Of a stretch of 36,772 nt of DNA, positions 30,284 to 36,772 are shown in pieces. The DNA lies in NCBI GenBank assembly GCA_034104345.1, contig JAXEDY010000017.1, positions 1-36,772 on the forward strand, read 5' to 3'. The notes under the pieces are model-generated. The model had not been told where the DNA came from and ran no database searches. It was given only the letters and a program-made list of their open reading frames with translations. Source of the stretch: HGM11416 sp034104345 (lineage in GTDB: Bacteria > Bacillota > Clostridia > Christensenellales > Borkfalkiaceae). The stretch's first letter is position 1. The number at the start of each line of letters is the position of its first letter. The translations under genes were made by a program, and so were the position numbers.

Positions 30284-32755
30284 AATTTTCTCCTTTGGCA
30301 AAGCCGAATTTTCGGTTGCCGACAAATCGTTTATATTATCGTTATTAACTTTTTTCAAATTATTATTCGCCGCATCGGTTTGTGCATCGGTTTGTCTACC
30401 GTTTCGGTTGCCGTTTTGCGAATAATTTTGCCCGTCGTTTTCACCGCCTAACGAATTCAACGCGCAAACGCCCTTTTCGCAGGTTTTATTTGCGTTTTCG
30501 ACCTGCGTTTTTTTAACTTTGCCGCCGAACAAACTAAGCCTTAACGAGTTTGATACGACGAATAAACTCGACAAACTCATCATAAGCGCGGCAAATCCGG
30601 GGGTAAAGTTTATGTTTGCAAAACTGAGCGCGCCCGCCGCAAGCGGAATGCATAAACAGTTATAAAAGAACGCCCAAAACAAATTTTGTTTTATTATTTT
30701 AAGGCTTCTTTTGCCCAAGTTAAGGGCAAAAATCGCGTCCGACGGTTCGTTTTTCATTAAAATTACGTCGGCGTTCGAAATAGCAACTCCCGTGCCGCCG
30801 CCGACCGCAAAGCCTACGTCTGCCGAAGCAAGCGCAGGTGCGTCGTTTATTCCGTCGCCCACGAAAGCAACCTTAAAGCCCTGCTTTTTAAGCGAATCTA
30901 CCGCGTCTTTTTTACCGCTCGGCAAAACGCCGGCGATATATTCTATGCCGAGTTCGCCCGCAACCGCTTTTGCCGTGATTTCGTTATCTCCGGTAATCAT
31001 TATTATCTTATAGCCGCCGCTTAAAAGTTGTTTGCAAGCCGTTTTCGCGCTTTTATTAACTTCGTCTTTTATTGCAAAAGCCGCAAGCGGTTTGCCGTTT
31101 TTAACTATAAAAATCGGGGTTGCGCCTCTTAACGCAAACTCGTTGAACGCGGCTTCGGTTTCGCTTAAAAGTGCCCCTATAAGCCCGTTATCGCGCATAT
31201 AGGCATAACTTACGGCGTAACGTTTTTCGCCTTTATATTCGCCCGCAACGCCGCTTCCGAGCATATTTTCTATTTTTTCGTCGCCCGAAAAATCTTCGGG
31301 ATAAACGCCCTGTGCCGAGCAATAATCACACACGGCTTTGGCAAGCGGGTGCGAACTTTTACTTTCTAAAAAGCACGCCGTTTCAAGCGCTTCTGTTTTG
31401 TCGCCGAAATATTTAACGGCGGTTACCTGCGGCTTACCTTCGGTAAGAGTTCCCGTTTTGTCGAATGCAACGGCGTTTATCGAAGCGAGATTCTGAAGCG
31501 CTTCGCCCGAACGGATAAGCACGCCGTGTTCGGCGCTTTTGCCCGTGCCGAGCATAACGGCAAGCGGAGTTGCAAGCCCCAGCGCGCACGGACACGACAC
31601 TACCAGCACCGAAACGCCGTGGTTAAACGCCGTTTCGAAACCTGCGCCCGTTAAAAGCCATATAACGAAAACCAAAAGCGCAACGCCGATTACCGACGGC
31701 ACGAAAATCGCCGCGATTTTATCTGCAAGTTTGCTTACGGGCGCTTTGCTTGCACCCGCTTCTTCGACCATTGTAATTATGCGCGAAAGGGTTGAATTTT
31801 CGCTTATCTGCGTTACTTTTATAACGAGATAGCCCTTTTCTACAACGCCGCCCGAAATAATATCGTCGCCCGATTTTTTAAAAACGGGAATGCTCTCGCC
31901 CGTTATCGCCGCCTGATTTACGCTTGCTTCGCCGCTGAAAACAACGCCGTCTAAACAAACGCTTTCGCCTTCTTTAACGGCGATTCTATCGCCGACCTTA
32001 ACATCGGAAACGGGCGTTTCGGTAATTTTTCCGTTTTCGCCCACTAAATTAGCGGTTTTGGGCAGCAAATCTTTAAGGCTTTTAAGCGCGTCGCCCGTTT
32101 TGCGCTTGCTTTTTTCTTCTAAAAACTTCCCGAGCGTTACGAGAGTGAATATCGTCGCCGCGCTTTCGTAATAAAGCGAATGGGTAAGGTGCGCGGCATG
32201 CATGAGATGTTCGGCTCCTTCCGACCGCACGTTAGCAATCTGAACGGTTATAACTACGCTGTAAATAAGGCAGGCAAGCGCGCCCGTTGCGATGAGCGAG
32301 TCCATGTTGGGCGAAAGTTTGAAAAGCCGCTTGAACCCTATCGTGAAATATTTATAATTTACTATGCCGATCGGCAAAAACAGCCCCGCCTGCACTAAAG
32401 CCATACGAAGCGGATGCTCGTTTGCGTTTAAAAACGACGGCGCGGGAAGCCCTATCATTCCGCCCATGCACAGATAAAAAAGCATAAGCATAAACGGAAG
32501 AGACACGAAAAACCTTATTCCCAAATCGTTTTTTGCGGCTTTGTCGCTGGTATACGGCTCCGCTTTATAGCCTGCTTTAACTACCGCGTTTATAACGTCG
32601 CCATCCGAAACGCTCGGGGCGCAATCGCAGATAAGCGCGCCCGTCGAAAGGTTAACGCCCGCCGAAGTAACGCCTTCTATCTTTTTAACGCTCCGTTCGA
32701 CCGCCGCAACGCATGCCGAGCAGGTCATGCCGTAAACGGTAAACTTTTTTTTCAT
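30068..32755 (-). CDS. copA: Cu(I)-exporting P1B-type ATPase with a C-terminally fused CopZ domain
   Basis: CopA exports monovalent copper. The 895-aa protein has an N-terminal HMA domain (GMTCSAC, Cys12 and Cys15), actuator TGES, membrane metal site CPCALGLATP, phosphorylation site DKTGTLTEG, HP motif SSHPLA, and hinge VGDGINDAPALASADVG. The YN and MSxSS helix motifs (FFYNCL, MMSLSSLF) mark Cu(I) specificity. After the last membrane helix comes an Asn/Asp/Gln-rich low-complexity linker (about 746-824, including CEKGVC), then a second HMA domain (825-895, GMMCGHC), which looks like a whole CopZ chaperone. An internal ribosome binding site precedes this domain. AAGGAA precedes the main ATG. 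Promoter at 32883-32912. Confidence 0.93.
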   Translation of the reverse strand: MKKKFTVYGMTCSACVAAVERSVKKIEGVTSAGVNLSTGALICDCAPSVSDGDVINAVVKAGYKAEPYTSDKAAKNDLGIRFFVSLPFMLMLFYLCMGGMIGLPAPSFLNANEHPLRMALVQAGLFLPIGIVNYKYFTIGFKRLFKLSPNMDSLIATGALACLIYSVVITVQIANVRSEGAEHLMHAAHLTHSLYYESAATIFTLVTLGKFLEEKSKRKTGDALKSLKDLLPKTANLVGENGKITETPVSDVKVGDRIAVKEGESVCLDGVVFSGEASVNQAAITGESIPVFKKSGDDIISGGVVEKGYLVIKVTQISENSTLSRIITMVEEAGASKAPVSKLADKIAAIFVPSVIGVALLVFVIWLLTGAGFETAFNHGVSVLVVSCPCALGLATPLAVMLGTGKSAEHGVLIRSGEALQNLASINAVAFDKTGTLTEGKPQVTAVKYFGDKTEALETACFLESKSSHPLAKAVCDYCSAQGVYPEDFSGDEKIENMLGSGVAGEYKGEKRYAVSYAYMRDNGLIGALLSETEAAFNEFALRGATPIFIVKNGKPLAAFAIKDEVNKSAKTACKQLLSGGYKIIMITGDNEITAKAVAGELGIEYIAGVLPSGKKDAVDSLKKQGFKVAFVGDGINDAPALASADVGFAVGGGTGVAISNADVILMKNEPSDAIFALNLGKRSLKIIKQNLFWAFFYNCLCIPLAAGALSFANINFTPGFAALMMSLSSLFVVSNSLRLSLFGGKVKKTQVENANKTCEKGVCALNSLGGENDGQNYSQNGNRNGRQTDAQTDAANNNLKKVNNDNINDLSATENSALPKEKIMKKYIYVNGMMCGHCKARVEKTLSGLAGVKSAVVELENKRAVVEVTPEFDENAAKQAITDIDYEFVKVENV
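30290..30295 (-). promoter_or_regulatory. Internal ribosome binding site within copA
   Basis: AAGGAG on the minus strand, 6 bp before an in-frame ATG at 30283. It falls in codons for KE in the sequence LPKEKIMKKY. Spacing and strength equal those of independent genes in the window. Confidence 0.65.
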
Positions 32756-32770
32756 AATTTTTATTCCTTT

Positions 32771-32787
32771 TTCGGCATTTTGCCGAA
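32771..32787 (-). promoter_or_regulatory. Leader hairpin just upstream of the copA ribosome binding site
   Basis: TTCGGCA/TGCCGAA, a perfect 7-bp stem with a 3-nt loop, ends a few bases before the AAGGAA that serves copA. Too little T follows for termination; it could affect translation. Confidence 0.4.
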
Positions 32788-32851
32788 TTTTATTGATTTT
32801 TTTCGCCTTTTCACGGTAAATTGCGAAAATTTTGCCGCAAAGCCCGAAAAC

Positions 32852-32876
32852 GTGAAATCAAGTTCATATTTTTCAC
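32852..32876. promoter_or_regulatory. Inverted repeat at the copA transcription start
   Basis: GTGAAA (32852-32857) and TTTCAC (32871-32876) lie directly after the -10 box, where a repressor would block initiation. The interior contains AAGTTCATATTTTT, 14 bases also found beside the feo promoter. It is not a canonical CopY or CsoR site. Confidence 0.4.
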
Positions 32877-32882
32877 ATAGTA

Positions 32883-32912
32883 ATTATACTACCCTAAAAG
32901 CGAATTCGTCAA
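32883..32912 (-). promoter_or_regulatory. Promoter for copA
   Basis: On the minus strand TTGACG (32912-32907), 18-bp spacer, TATAAT (32888-32883). The leader to the copA ATG is about 120 nt. Confidence 0.75.
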
Positions 32913-32961
32913 CAAATCGGCGGAAAAAAATTAAAAACGTTTTTTAAAAAGTCGCTGAATT

Positions 32962-33642
32962 TTAAATTTTAATTTTTAAGTTTATTTCGGCAGACGACAA
33001 AAGTTCGCCGTTTTCAAGTTTAAGCCTGCCGTCGGGCAAAATATCTTCGCAAACGGCTTTATAACTATTTTCGCCGCGCAAAACGGTTATTTCTTTGCCG
33101 ATAACCGCGCTGTATTTTTTATATTCTTCGATTTCGGAATTGCCCGCCGAATTAAGGTTGAAAGTTAAAAACACGGCGTTTAAATCGAGTTCTTTTCCGC
33201 ACGCGGTTTTCATATTCGTGGCGATGTTTTTAAGTTCTTCGGGCAAATCGTTGTTCACGTTTATGCCCGTGCCGATTATGCTGTAAGATATTTTATTGCC
33301 CGAAAGTCCGTTTTTTATTAAAATACCGCAAATTTTTTTGCCGCCTACCAGAATATCGTTTGGCCATTTTATTTGCGGTTTTATTCCGTAGGCGAGCAAG
33401 GTTTTTACGACCGCCATAGCCGCGTTTACGTTAATTTTATAGCAATCTTTCGCTTCGAGATCGTTATAAAAAACCAACCGCGAAACGTAAAGCCCGCCCT
33501 TTTCCGAGCAGAACGACCTGCCTTTCGTGCCAATTCCGCCCGTTTGCTCGTCGGCGCACACCACGGCGTTTTCGCCGCCTTTAACGTATTTTTCTATATA
33601 TTTGTTGGTCGAATCGACCGATTGCAATTTTTCTATAATCAT
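32962..33642 (-). CDS. birA: Biotin-[acetyl-CoA-carboxylase] ligase, without DNA-binding domain
   Basis: It attaches biotin to the carrier protein of acetyl-CoA carboxylase through biotinyl-AMP. The 226-aa protein has VDSTNKYIEKY, the adenylate loop GGIGTKGRSF (usually GRGRxGR), KWPNDILVGGKKICGILI and GTGINVNN, with a small C-terminal domain (about 180-226). It lacks the N-terminal HTH that makes E. coli BirA a repressor, so it is a ligase only. It lies in a minus-strand run with recX, yigZ and tyrS. Confidence 0.93.
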   Translation of the reverse strand: MIIEKLQSVDSTNKYIEKYVKGGENAVVCADEQTGGIGTKGRSFCSEKGGLYVSRLVFYNDLEAKDCYKINVNAAMAVVKTLLAYGIKPQIKWPNDILVGGKKICGILIKNGLSGNKISYSIIGTGINVNNDLPEELKNIATNMKTACGKELDLNAVFLTFNLNSAGNSEIEEYKKYSAVIGKEITVLRGENSYKAVCEDILPDGRLKLENGELLSSAEINLKIKI

Positions 33643-33704
33643 TTTTATATAATCGCTTTTGCTTAAACCTTTTTATGCGCTTATTTTTTTCGTTTTATAA
33701 CGCG

Positions 33705-33739
33705 AAAGTGCCGATAACGGACTTATAGCCCCGCTTTTT
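33705..33739 (+). repeat. Interspersed hairpin element, copy B
   Basis: A 35-bp sequence (AAAGTGCCGATAACGG..., ending CCCCGCTTTTT) identical to copy A (1219-1253) except for one C/T change. It lies between recX and birA, against their direction, 3 bp past the recX stop. The change keeps the inner hairpin as a G-U pair in one transcript orientation. Confidence 0.7.
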
Positions 33740-33742
33740 ATT

Positions 33743-34381
33743 TTAATCGCCCGTTAAATCGTCGCCGTCGCCGCCGTAAAGTTTTTTAACGTAAGAGACA
33801 GCGTCGCTTGCCGAATCGTAAGAAAAGCCTTTCGATAAAATATGCCGATAGCATTTTGCGAGCGTTTGCACGTCGAGCGGCTTGTTTTTCATATATTTGG
33901 CGGCAACTTCTTTGGCGTTTTTCTTTTCGTCTACGTTTTCAAGCGCCGAAGAAATATGTCTTTCGTCTACGCCTTTTATTTTAAGTTCCATTGCAATAAG
34001 CCGTTTTCCCTTTTTACGCGAATAATCGCTTACGTAGGTTTTTGCGTAGTCGTCGTCGCTTAAATAGCCGTAAGAGCAAACCTTATCTACCGCTTTAAAA
34101 GCGACGGGATAGGTATAGCCCTTACCCAAAAGGTATTCGAGCGCCTGTTTTTTGGTTTTTCGATACTTCGAAATATACCCCAAAAGTTTATCGAAAGCAA
34201 AAGAAAACTCGCTTTCTTCCTGAATTTCGGCGAGTTTTTCTTCTTCTATCTCAACGCCCGCTTTAAGCCCGTTTTTAACCACGGTAAAGTTATCGAGCGC
34301 GCAATAATATTCGCCGTTCAAATATAAATTAGAACGGCTTTTGTTTTTTTGTTGAACCGTAATTTGCGTTATCGTTTTCAT
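33743..34381 (-). CDS. recX: Recombination regulator RecX
   Basis: RecX caps RecA filaments and modulates RecA activity. The 212-aa, all-helical protein has repeated three-helix units: ALEYLLGKGYTYPVAFKAVDK, then VCSYGYLSDDDYAKTYVSDYSRKKGKRLIAMELKIKGVD (given here as VCSYGYLSDDDYAKTYV and KGKRLIAMELKIKGV), and DVQTLAKCYRHILSKGFSYD. The YLxDxxYA and GxxxIxxELxxKGV patterns are diagnostic. No recA is nearby. Confidence 0.92.
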   Translation of the reverse strand: MKTITQITVQQKNKSRSNLYLNGEYYCALDNFTVVKNGLKAGVEIEEEKLAEIQEESEFSFAFDKLLGYISKYRKTKKQALEYLLGKGYTYPVAFKAVDKVCSYGYLSDDDYAKTYVSDYSRKKGKRLIAMELKIKGVDERHISSALENVDEKKNAKEVAAKYMKNKPLDVQTLAKCYRHILSKGFSYDSASDAVSYVKKLYGGDGDDLTGD

Positions 34382-34432
34382 TTTAACGCCTTTAGTTGAT
34401 TTTATTTTTTCCCCTTAGGGACCGCAGAAATA

Positions 34433-35059
34433 TCAAACCGAAAATTCGCGCCAAACGTTAGTTAATCGACTTATAGGCTGTCTTTTTAAAAAATAATCGT
34501 TAAATTTATTTAAAAATTCGTCGGCAAAGTTTACGCTTAAAACAATGTTTAAACAAACCTTTTCGCCATATTCCGGATTTTCGATTACGCACCTTTCGGG
34601 AAGCCTAAACTGCGCGAATTTTTTATAGTTTTCATAAGAAAAGTCTATTTTAAAAACCGCGCACTCTAAAAGTTCTTTAACTTCGGCGTTATTAACGGCT
34701 GCTGCCGCCGCGTCGGTATAGGCGCGGACAAGTCCGCCCGCCCCAAGTTTTATACCGCCGAAATAGCGCGTAACCACGCACGCGACGTTTTTTAACTTTT
34801 TTGCCTTTAAAACGTTCAATATGGGAAGCCCGGCGGTGCCCTGCGGTTCGCCGTCATCCGAAAATTTTACGCGTTCCTGCCCCTCTTCGATAACTATATA
34901 AGCGTAGCAGTTATGTTTTGCAAGCGAATTTTGCTTTTTTATAAACGAAATAAACTCGCGCGCGCAGGCTTCGGATTCGGTTTTTTTAACCGAGCCCAAA
35001 AACCGCGAGCGTTTTATCTCGATTTCGCTTGTTCCGTTGTCGGCGGTAAAAATTCCCAT
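34433..35059 (-). CDS. YigZ/IMPACT family protein (UPF0029)
   Basis: A 208-aa protein. The N-terminal UPF0029 domain shows EIKRSRFLG, HNCYAYIV, FSDDGEPQGTAGLPIL and VVTRYFGGIKLGAGGLVRAY. A short C-terminal ferredoxin-like DUF1949 domain (about 140-200) follows. Its biochemical role is uncertain; relatives affect translation regulation or associate with peptidases. The extreme C-terminus (RQPISRLTNVWREFSV) is encoded by sequence resembling the interspersed element, so the protein may have been extended by it. Confidence 0.9.
   Translation of the reverse strand: MGIFTADNGTSEIEIKRSRFLGSVKKTESEACAREFISFIKKQNSLAKHNCYAYIVIEEGQERVKFSDDGEPQGTAGLPILNVLKAKKLKNVACVVTRYFGGIKLGAGGLVRAYTDAAAAAVNNAEVKELLECAVFKIDFSYENYKKFAQFRLPERCVIENPEYGEKVCLNIVLSVNFADEFLNKFNDYFLKRQPISRLTNVWREFSV
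34448..34487 (+). repeat. Element-like sequence within the 3' end of yigZ (copy E, tentative)
   Basis: It reads GCGCCAAACGTTAGTTAATC, then GACTTATAGGCTGTCTTTTT, lining up with copies C and D (CTTATAG, trailing CTTTTT, and a following TAAAAAATAAT also seen after copy C). Similarity is partial and it is coding sequence, so chance is possible. Confidence 0.25.
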
Positions 35060-35138
35060 AAAAACCCCAAAACGCTTGCGCCCCGATTTTTTCGTCTTAC
35101 GTGATTTTTTCGTTTTACGTTCGCTTAAAACGATAACT

Positions 35139-36359
35139 TTACTTTAAAACCACTTTAACGTGAACTTTTTTGCCTTTATGCAGCACGAATTCGCTTGCTC
35201 CGCCGATATAAGCGCCTATTTCAAGCGAAGTTTTGTCGGCTTTTTTGTCGTTTATCAAAACGCCGCCGCCTTCGATCAGTCTGCGTGCTTCCCCGCGCGA
35301 CGGAGCGACGCCCGCCGCCACCATAATTTCGGGGATAAAGGTAATATCTTTGCTTATTTCGACGGTAGGCATGTTAGAAGAATCGCCCGAAAACGCGGCG
35401 CGCGCCTGTTTTTTACATTCTTCTGCCTTTTCTTCGCCGTGAACGAGTTTGGTAACTTCGTAAGCAAGGCGTTCCTTGGCGGCGTTCATGCGTTCGTCCT
35501 GATAGCGGGTGAGTTCTTCGATTTCGTCTAAATCCATAAAGGTTAAAAGTTTCATGCATTCGGCGACTTTGCAATCTTCGACGTTTCTGAAATATTGATA
35601 GAAATCGTAAACGGAGCATTTGTTTTCGTCGAGCCAAAGCGCGCCTTTCTGGGTTTTTCCCATTTTTTTGCCTTCGCTGTTCAAAAGAAGCGTGCAGGTT
35701 AAGCAAAACGCGTCCTGTTGTTTTTTGCGGCGGATAAGGTCTACGCCCGCGAGCATATTCGACCACTGGTCGTCGCCGCCCACTTCGAGTTTGCAGCCGT
35801 AAGTTTCGTTAAGTTTTAAAAAGTCGTAGCCCTGCATGAGCATATAATTGAATTCTAAAAAGGTAAGCCCTTTTTCAAGGCGTTGTTTATAACATTCGGC
35901 TGTAAGCATTTTGTTTACCGAAAAATAAACGCCTATGTCGCGCAGAAAATCGACGTAGTTAAGTTTTAAAAGCCAATCTTTATTGTTTGCGACGATCGCG
36001 GCGTTTTCTCCTTCGAAGCGGATAAAACGCGACATCTGTTTTTTAAAACATTCAACGTTGTGATCGATGGTTTCGACGGTCATCATGGTGCGCATGTCCG
36101 TTCTGCCCGAAGGATCGCCTATCATACCCGTGCCGCCGCCGAAAAGCGCGATGGGGGTATGCCCGAACTTCTGCATCCACGCCATTGCCATAATGGGAAT
36201 GTAATGCCCTATGTGCAGGCTGTCTGCCGTGGGATCGAACCCTACGTAAAACGAAATTTTTTCGTTGCCTAGCATTTTATATAAATCTTCGTCGTAAATG
36301 GTCTGTTTAATAAATCCGCGATCTTTTAAAACGTCGTAAACGTTGGTATAGCTTTTCAT
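35139..36359 (-). CDS. tyrS: Tyrosine-tRNA ligase
   Basis: A class I aminoacyl-tRNA synthetase charging tRNA-Tyr, 406 aa. Present: GFDPTADSLHIGHYIP with HIGH (49-52), tyrosine-binding YMLMQGYDF, GGDDQWSNM, the KMSKS-type loop as KMGKTQKGALW (about 228), and a C-terminal S4 RNA-binding domain (about 340-400: VAAGVAPSRGEARRLIEGGG). AAGGAG precedes the ATG. The leader is only about 70 nt, too short for a T-box. Promoter at 36434-36462, divergent from the Fe-S scaffold gene. Confidence 0.98.
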   Translation of the reverse strand: MKSYTNVYDVLKDRGFIKQTIYDEDLYKMLGNEKISFYVGFDPTADSLHIGHYIPIMAMAWMQKFGHTPIALFGGGTGMIGDPSGRTDMRTMMTVETIDHNVECFKKQMSRFIRFEGENAAIVANNKDWLLKLNYVDFLRDIGVYFSVNKMLTAECYKQRLEKGLTFLEFNYMLMQGYDFLKLNETYGCKLEVGGDDQWSNMLAGVDLIRRKKQQDAFCLTCTLLLNSEGKKMGKTQKGALWLDENKCSVYDFYQYFRNVEDCKVAECMKLLTFMDLDEIEELTRYQDERMNAAKERLAYEVTKLVHGEEKAEECKKQARAAFSGDSSNMPTVEISKDITFIPEIMVAAGVAPSRGEARRLIEGGGVLINDKKADKTSLEIGAYIGGASEFVLHKGKKVHVKVVLK

Positions 36360-36433
36360 TTTTTCTCCTTATGCCAAAGCTCCGCGATTGCGGCTTTTAA
36401 GCACTTTTAAGCGTATAAAATTCTACATGGTCT

Positions 36434-36462
36434 ATCATACCATTTTTTTTGAAAGATTGCAA
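36434..36462 (-). promoter_or_regulatory. Promoter for tyrS
   Basis: On the minus strand TTGCAA (36462-36457), 17-bp spacer, TATGAT (36439-36434). Confidence 0.65.
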
Positions 36463-36481
36463 TTAAAGTTCGTTAAAATAT

Positions 36482-36510
36482 TTGTATAAATCTAAAAATT
36501 ATGCTATAAT
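36482..36510 (+). promoter_or_regulatory. Promoter for the Fe-S scaffold gene
   Basis: TTGTAT (36482-36487), 17-bp spacer, TATAAT (36505-36510), 41 bp before the ATG. It runs back-to-back with the tyrS promoter. Confidence 0.7.
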
Positions 36511-36551
36511 TTTACCGAGAAAAAAACGTAAAAACGTTTAGGAGGAACTAA

Positions 36552-36772
36552 ATGCAATATTCTAAAGAAGTCGAAAGAATGTTTTGCGTTGCAAAAGGCC
36601 CCAATCACGGCCCCGCTCCCATCCCCGAAGAAGGCAAATGGGTAGCGTCGAAGCAGATCACCGATATTTCGGGATTCACGCACGGCGTAGGCTGGTGCGC
36701 TCCGCAGCAAGGCGCCTGCAAACTTTCGCTCAACGTTAAAAACGGCGTTATCGAAGAAGCCTTGGTCGAAAC
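36552..36772 (+). CDS. Iron-sulfur cluster assembly scaffold-like protein (5' part, cut by the window edge)
   Basis: The first 73 codons start at ATG 36552 behind a strong AGGAGG. The product begins MQYSKEVERMFCVAKGPNHG, then PAPIPEEGKWVASKQITDIS and GFTHGVGWCAPQQGACKLSL. This matches the clostridial NifU/IscU-like scaffold proteins I know of, which carry a Cys in GWCAPQQGACKL. The C-terminal part lies outside the window. It may relate to the iron-uptake theme, but no other Fe-S gene is visible here. Confidence 0.75.
   Translation, partial: MQYSKEVERMFCVAKGPNHGPAPIPEEGKWVASKQITDISGFTHGVGWCAPQQGACKLSLNVKNGVIEEALVE

Noticed and set aside
36360..36433. T-box riboswitch before tyrS
   Set aside because: The leader is only about 70 nt, with no T-box consensus and no terminator/antiterminator pair.

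Overview
The window looks like chromosome from an endospore-forming low-GC Gram-positive lineage, most likely an uncultured gut-type Clostridia. I infer this from a spoIIE gene, a biotin ligase without an HTH domain, a DUF975 membrane protein, the FeoA-FeoA-FeoB-Cys-rich iron operon, a short EF-Ts, near-consensus sigma-A promoters and strong AGGAG-type ribosome binding sites. The exact taxon cannot be read from the sequence. Most of the content is ordinary housekeeping; the less ordinary material is in intergenic repeats, promoter architecture and a few modified proteins.

Layout. 1-186: a 125-bp tandem repeat unit carrying a 38-codon ORF, running off the left edge and into the 3' end of queA. 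174-3650 (minus): ruvC-ruvA-ruvB-queA, Holliday junction resolution plus queuosine synthesis, from one promoter near 3722-3751. 3966-4562 (minus): DUF975 membrane protein. 4999-6684 (plus): Na/Pi cotransporter with a PhoU-like tail, preceded by 11-bp phased Pho-box-like repeats. 6885-9650 (plus): fused ABC ATPase/FtsX permease. 9990-10847 (plus): AraC/GyrI-type regulator, preceded by a 33-bp tandem repeat. 10943-11545 (minus): TetR regulator, divergent from 11873-15238 (plus) feoA-feoA-feoB-Cys-rich protein; a palindrome lies between the two promoters. 15360-15461: decayed heavy-metal-binding (HMA) remnant. 15571-16219 (minus): small membrane protein with a probable frame problem. 16361-18610 (minus): spoIIE. 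18849-20063 (minus): galactokinase-family GHMP kinase with a GTG start. 20190-22550 (plus): membrane-anchored M6-like metalloprotease. 22807-23958 (plus): DUF4190 and DUF2752 membrane proteins. 24212-26710 (plus): beta-helix repeat lipoprotein. 27072-28616 (plus): rpsB-tsf. 29157-29885 (minus): PAP2 phosphatase. 30068-32755 (minus): Cu(I) P-type ATPase with a CopZ domain fused at its C-terminus and an internal start for free CopZ. 32962-36359 (minus): birA, recX, yigZ, tyrS. 36552-end (plus): start of an Fe-S cluster scaffold gene.

Functional themes. Metal handling is prominent: Fe(II) uptake (feo), Cu(I) export (copA/copZ), an HMA remnant and an Fe-S scaffold. The most distinctive DNA feature is a short (~35-40 bp) degenerate interspersed element seen at four intergenic sites, with look-alikes inside two coding regions. 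Two copies, more than 32 kb apart, differ at only one of 35 bases. I did not find a defence system, prophage, insertion sequence, CRISPR array, rRNA or tRNA.
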